Under the pieces are notes generated by a model. It did not search any database, was not told the DNA's origin, and worked only from the letters and a program-made list of their open reading frames with translations. DNA of 5,392 bases from Clostridia bacterium (lineage in GTDB: Bacteria; Bacillota; Clostridia; UBA1381). A program made the position numbers and the translations under genes. Below, in pieces: positions 4,663 through 5,392 of this stretch; within the stretch, counting starts at the first letter, position 1; every line of letters starts with the position of its first letter. Location of the stretch: NCBI GenBank assembly GCA_900770405.1, contig CAAGKL010000297.1:1-5392 (forward strand), in the 5' to 3' direction.

Positions 4663-5392
4663 TCATTCATTACGCGCACCGGCGCTTTCGCCCGCAAGAT
4701 AGCCCGTCGAAAAGGCAATCTGCAGATTATACCCGCCCGTGTACGCGTCGACATCTATTATCTCGCCGGCAAAATACAGCCCGCCGACTATCTTCGACTC
4801 CATCGTGGACGGATTTATTTCGCTGCACCGCACGCCGCCCGCCGTGATTATCGCCTCATCAATCGGGCGCGTTTTCACAACCGTAAGAGCAAAGCTCTTC
4901 ATCGCGCGGCAGATTTTTTGCCGCTCCCCGTGCGTGAGCTGCCCCGCCGCCTTGTGTGCCGGCACTCCCGCCCTCTTTATTATAACAGGAATTATCGCTT
5001 TTGGCAAGAGTTTATCCATAGCATTTATCAAATGTTTTTTCCCCTCTTCGCCGAAATCGCGCAAAATCCGCGCATCGAGCTGCTTTTCGTCGAGCGCGTG
5101 CTTCAGGTCAATTCGCATCTCGTAGTCCGATTTGCCGAAATTTCGCATATGCGCCGATGCCGACAGCACAATCGGACCCGATATGCCGAAGTGCGTGAAC
5201 AGCAGCTCGCCGAAGTCGGAATATATTTTTTTGCCGTTTTCAAGCACCGTCAGCTCAACATTTTTCAGCGTCAGCCCCATCAACTCCGCGCAGAATTTTT
5301 CCCTGCACACAAGCGGCACCAGCGACGGCTTCGGCTCAACAATCGTATGTCCGAGCGCGGCGCAAATCGCATATCCCGACCCGTCCGAGCCG
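4663..5392 (-). CDS. NAD(P)/FAD-dependent oxidoreductase, HI0933/BaiN family (C-terminal part)
   Basis: The frame is open to the window edge, showing the last 242 residues of a protein that is usually about 400 long; the N-terminal FAD dinucleotide-binding motif lies outside. The visible part begins with GSDGSGYAICAALGHTIVEP, then PSLVPL, and further on FGISGPIVLS. It ends with GLYFAGEIIDVDAYTGGYN followed by LQIAFSTGYLAG. This last block, which contacts FAD, is the hallmark of the HI0933/YhiN/BaiN (also called aminoacetone-oxidase-like) flavoproteins. BaiN itself reduces unsaturated bile-acid intermediates in Clostridium scindens, but most family members have no proven substrate and bile-acid activity should not be assumed here. 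The GTG at 5317-5319 is internal, not a start, because family-conserved sequence continues upstream of it. It is the first visible gene of the operon, and the operon promoter is outside the window. Confidence 0.92.
   Translation of the reverse strand, partial: GSDGSGYAICAALGHTIVEPKPSLVPLVCREKFCAELMGLTLKNVELTVLENGKKIYSDFGELLFTHFGISGPIVLSASAHMRNFGKSDYEMRIDLKHALDEKQLDARILRDFGEEGKKHLINAMDKLLPKAIIPVIIKRAGVPAHKAAGQLTHGERQKICRAMKSFALTVVKTRPIDEAIITAGGVRCSEINPSTMESKIVGGLYFAGEIIDVDAYTGGYNLQIAFSTGYLAGESAGARNE

Noticed and set aside
4632..4754. N-terminal extension of the HutP-family gene to an upstream start
   Set aside because: It would overlap the flavoprotein coding region by about 90 nt and has no family similarity. 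The ATG at 4631 has a well-placed GGAG.
1..5392. CRISPR arrays, insertion sequences, tRNA or rRNA genes
   Set aside because: No regularly spaced repeats, transposase motifs, terminal inverted repeats or cloverleaf-forming sequences were seen. Almost the whole window is ordinary coding sequence.

Overview
The window (roughly half GC) looks like chromosomal DNA of a Gram-positive anaerobe of class Clostridia, probably Oscillospirales/Ruminococcaceae-like. The main reason is the single reading frame that joins IspH to ribosomal protein S1, an arrangement characteristic of Clostridia. The AroH-type chorismate mutase, a HutP-family protein and IreB also fit Bacillota. All eight genes lie on the minus strand, so transcription runs from high to low coordinates.

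Region 1 (5392 to 462) is one tight gene string, very likely a single operon that begins upstream of the window. It contains the C-terminal part of an HI0933/BaiN-type flavoprotein, then a HutP-family protein, chorismate mutase (aroH), cytidylate kinase (cmk), a PlsC-type acyltransferase, and the ispH-rpsA fusion. Spacers are 31, 24, 6 and 22 nt, followed by a 4-nt ATGA overlap. A strong GC-rich hairpin with a T-tract lies directly after the fusion gene. The operon combines nucleotide supply (CMP kinase), phospholipid synthesis (PlsC), isoprenoid precursor synthesis (IspH), translation (S1) and aromatic amino-acid synthesis (AroH).

Region 2 (422 to 1) is a second unit with its own clear sigma-A-type promoter (TTGCAA, 17 nt, TATAAT). 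It drives ireB, a small phosphoprotein substrate of the PASTA Ser/Thr kinase pathway, and then the first 30 codons of a PHP-domain protein of the CpsB/YwqE tyrosine-phosphatase type, which runs off the edge.

The most interesting signal is inside the IspH-S1 gene. The S1 half uses AGA for 8 of 12 arginines, whereas the IspH half uses AGA for 0 of 10. A GAGGAGG ribosome-binding-like sequence sits 11 nt before Met275, at the junction, and would yield a free S1 of 405 residues. An AT-rich island (about 25% GC over 130 nt) inside ispH carries a promoter-like TTGCAA, 18 nt, TACAAT. Together these suggest that S1 may also be made separately from the fusion. No mobile elements, CRISPR arrays, tRNA or rRNA genes were seen, and no gene-free stretch exceeds 137 nt.
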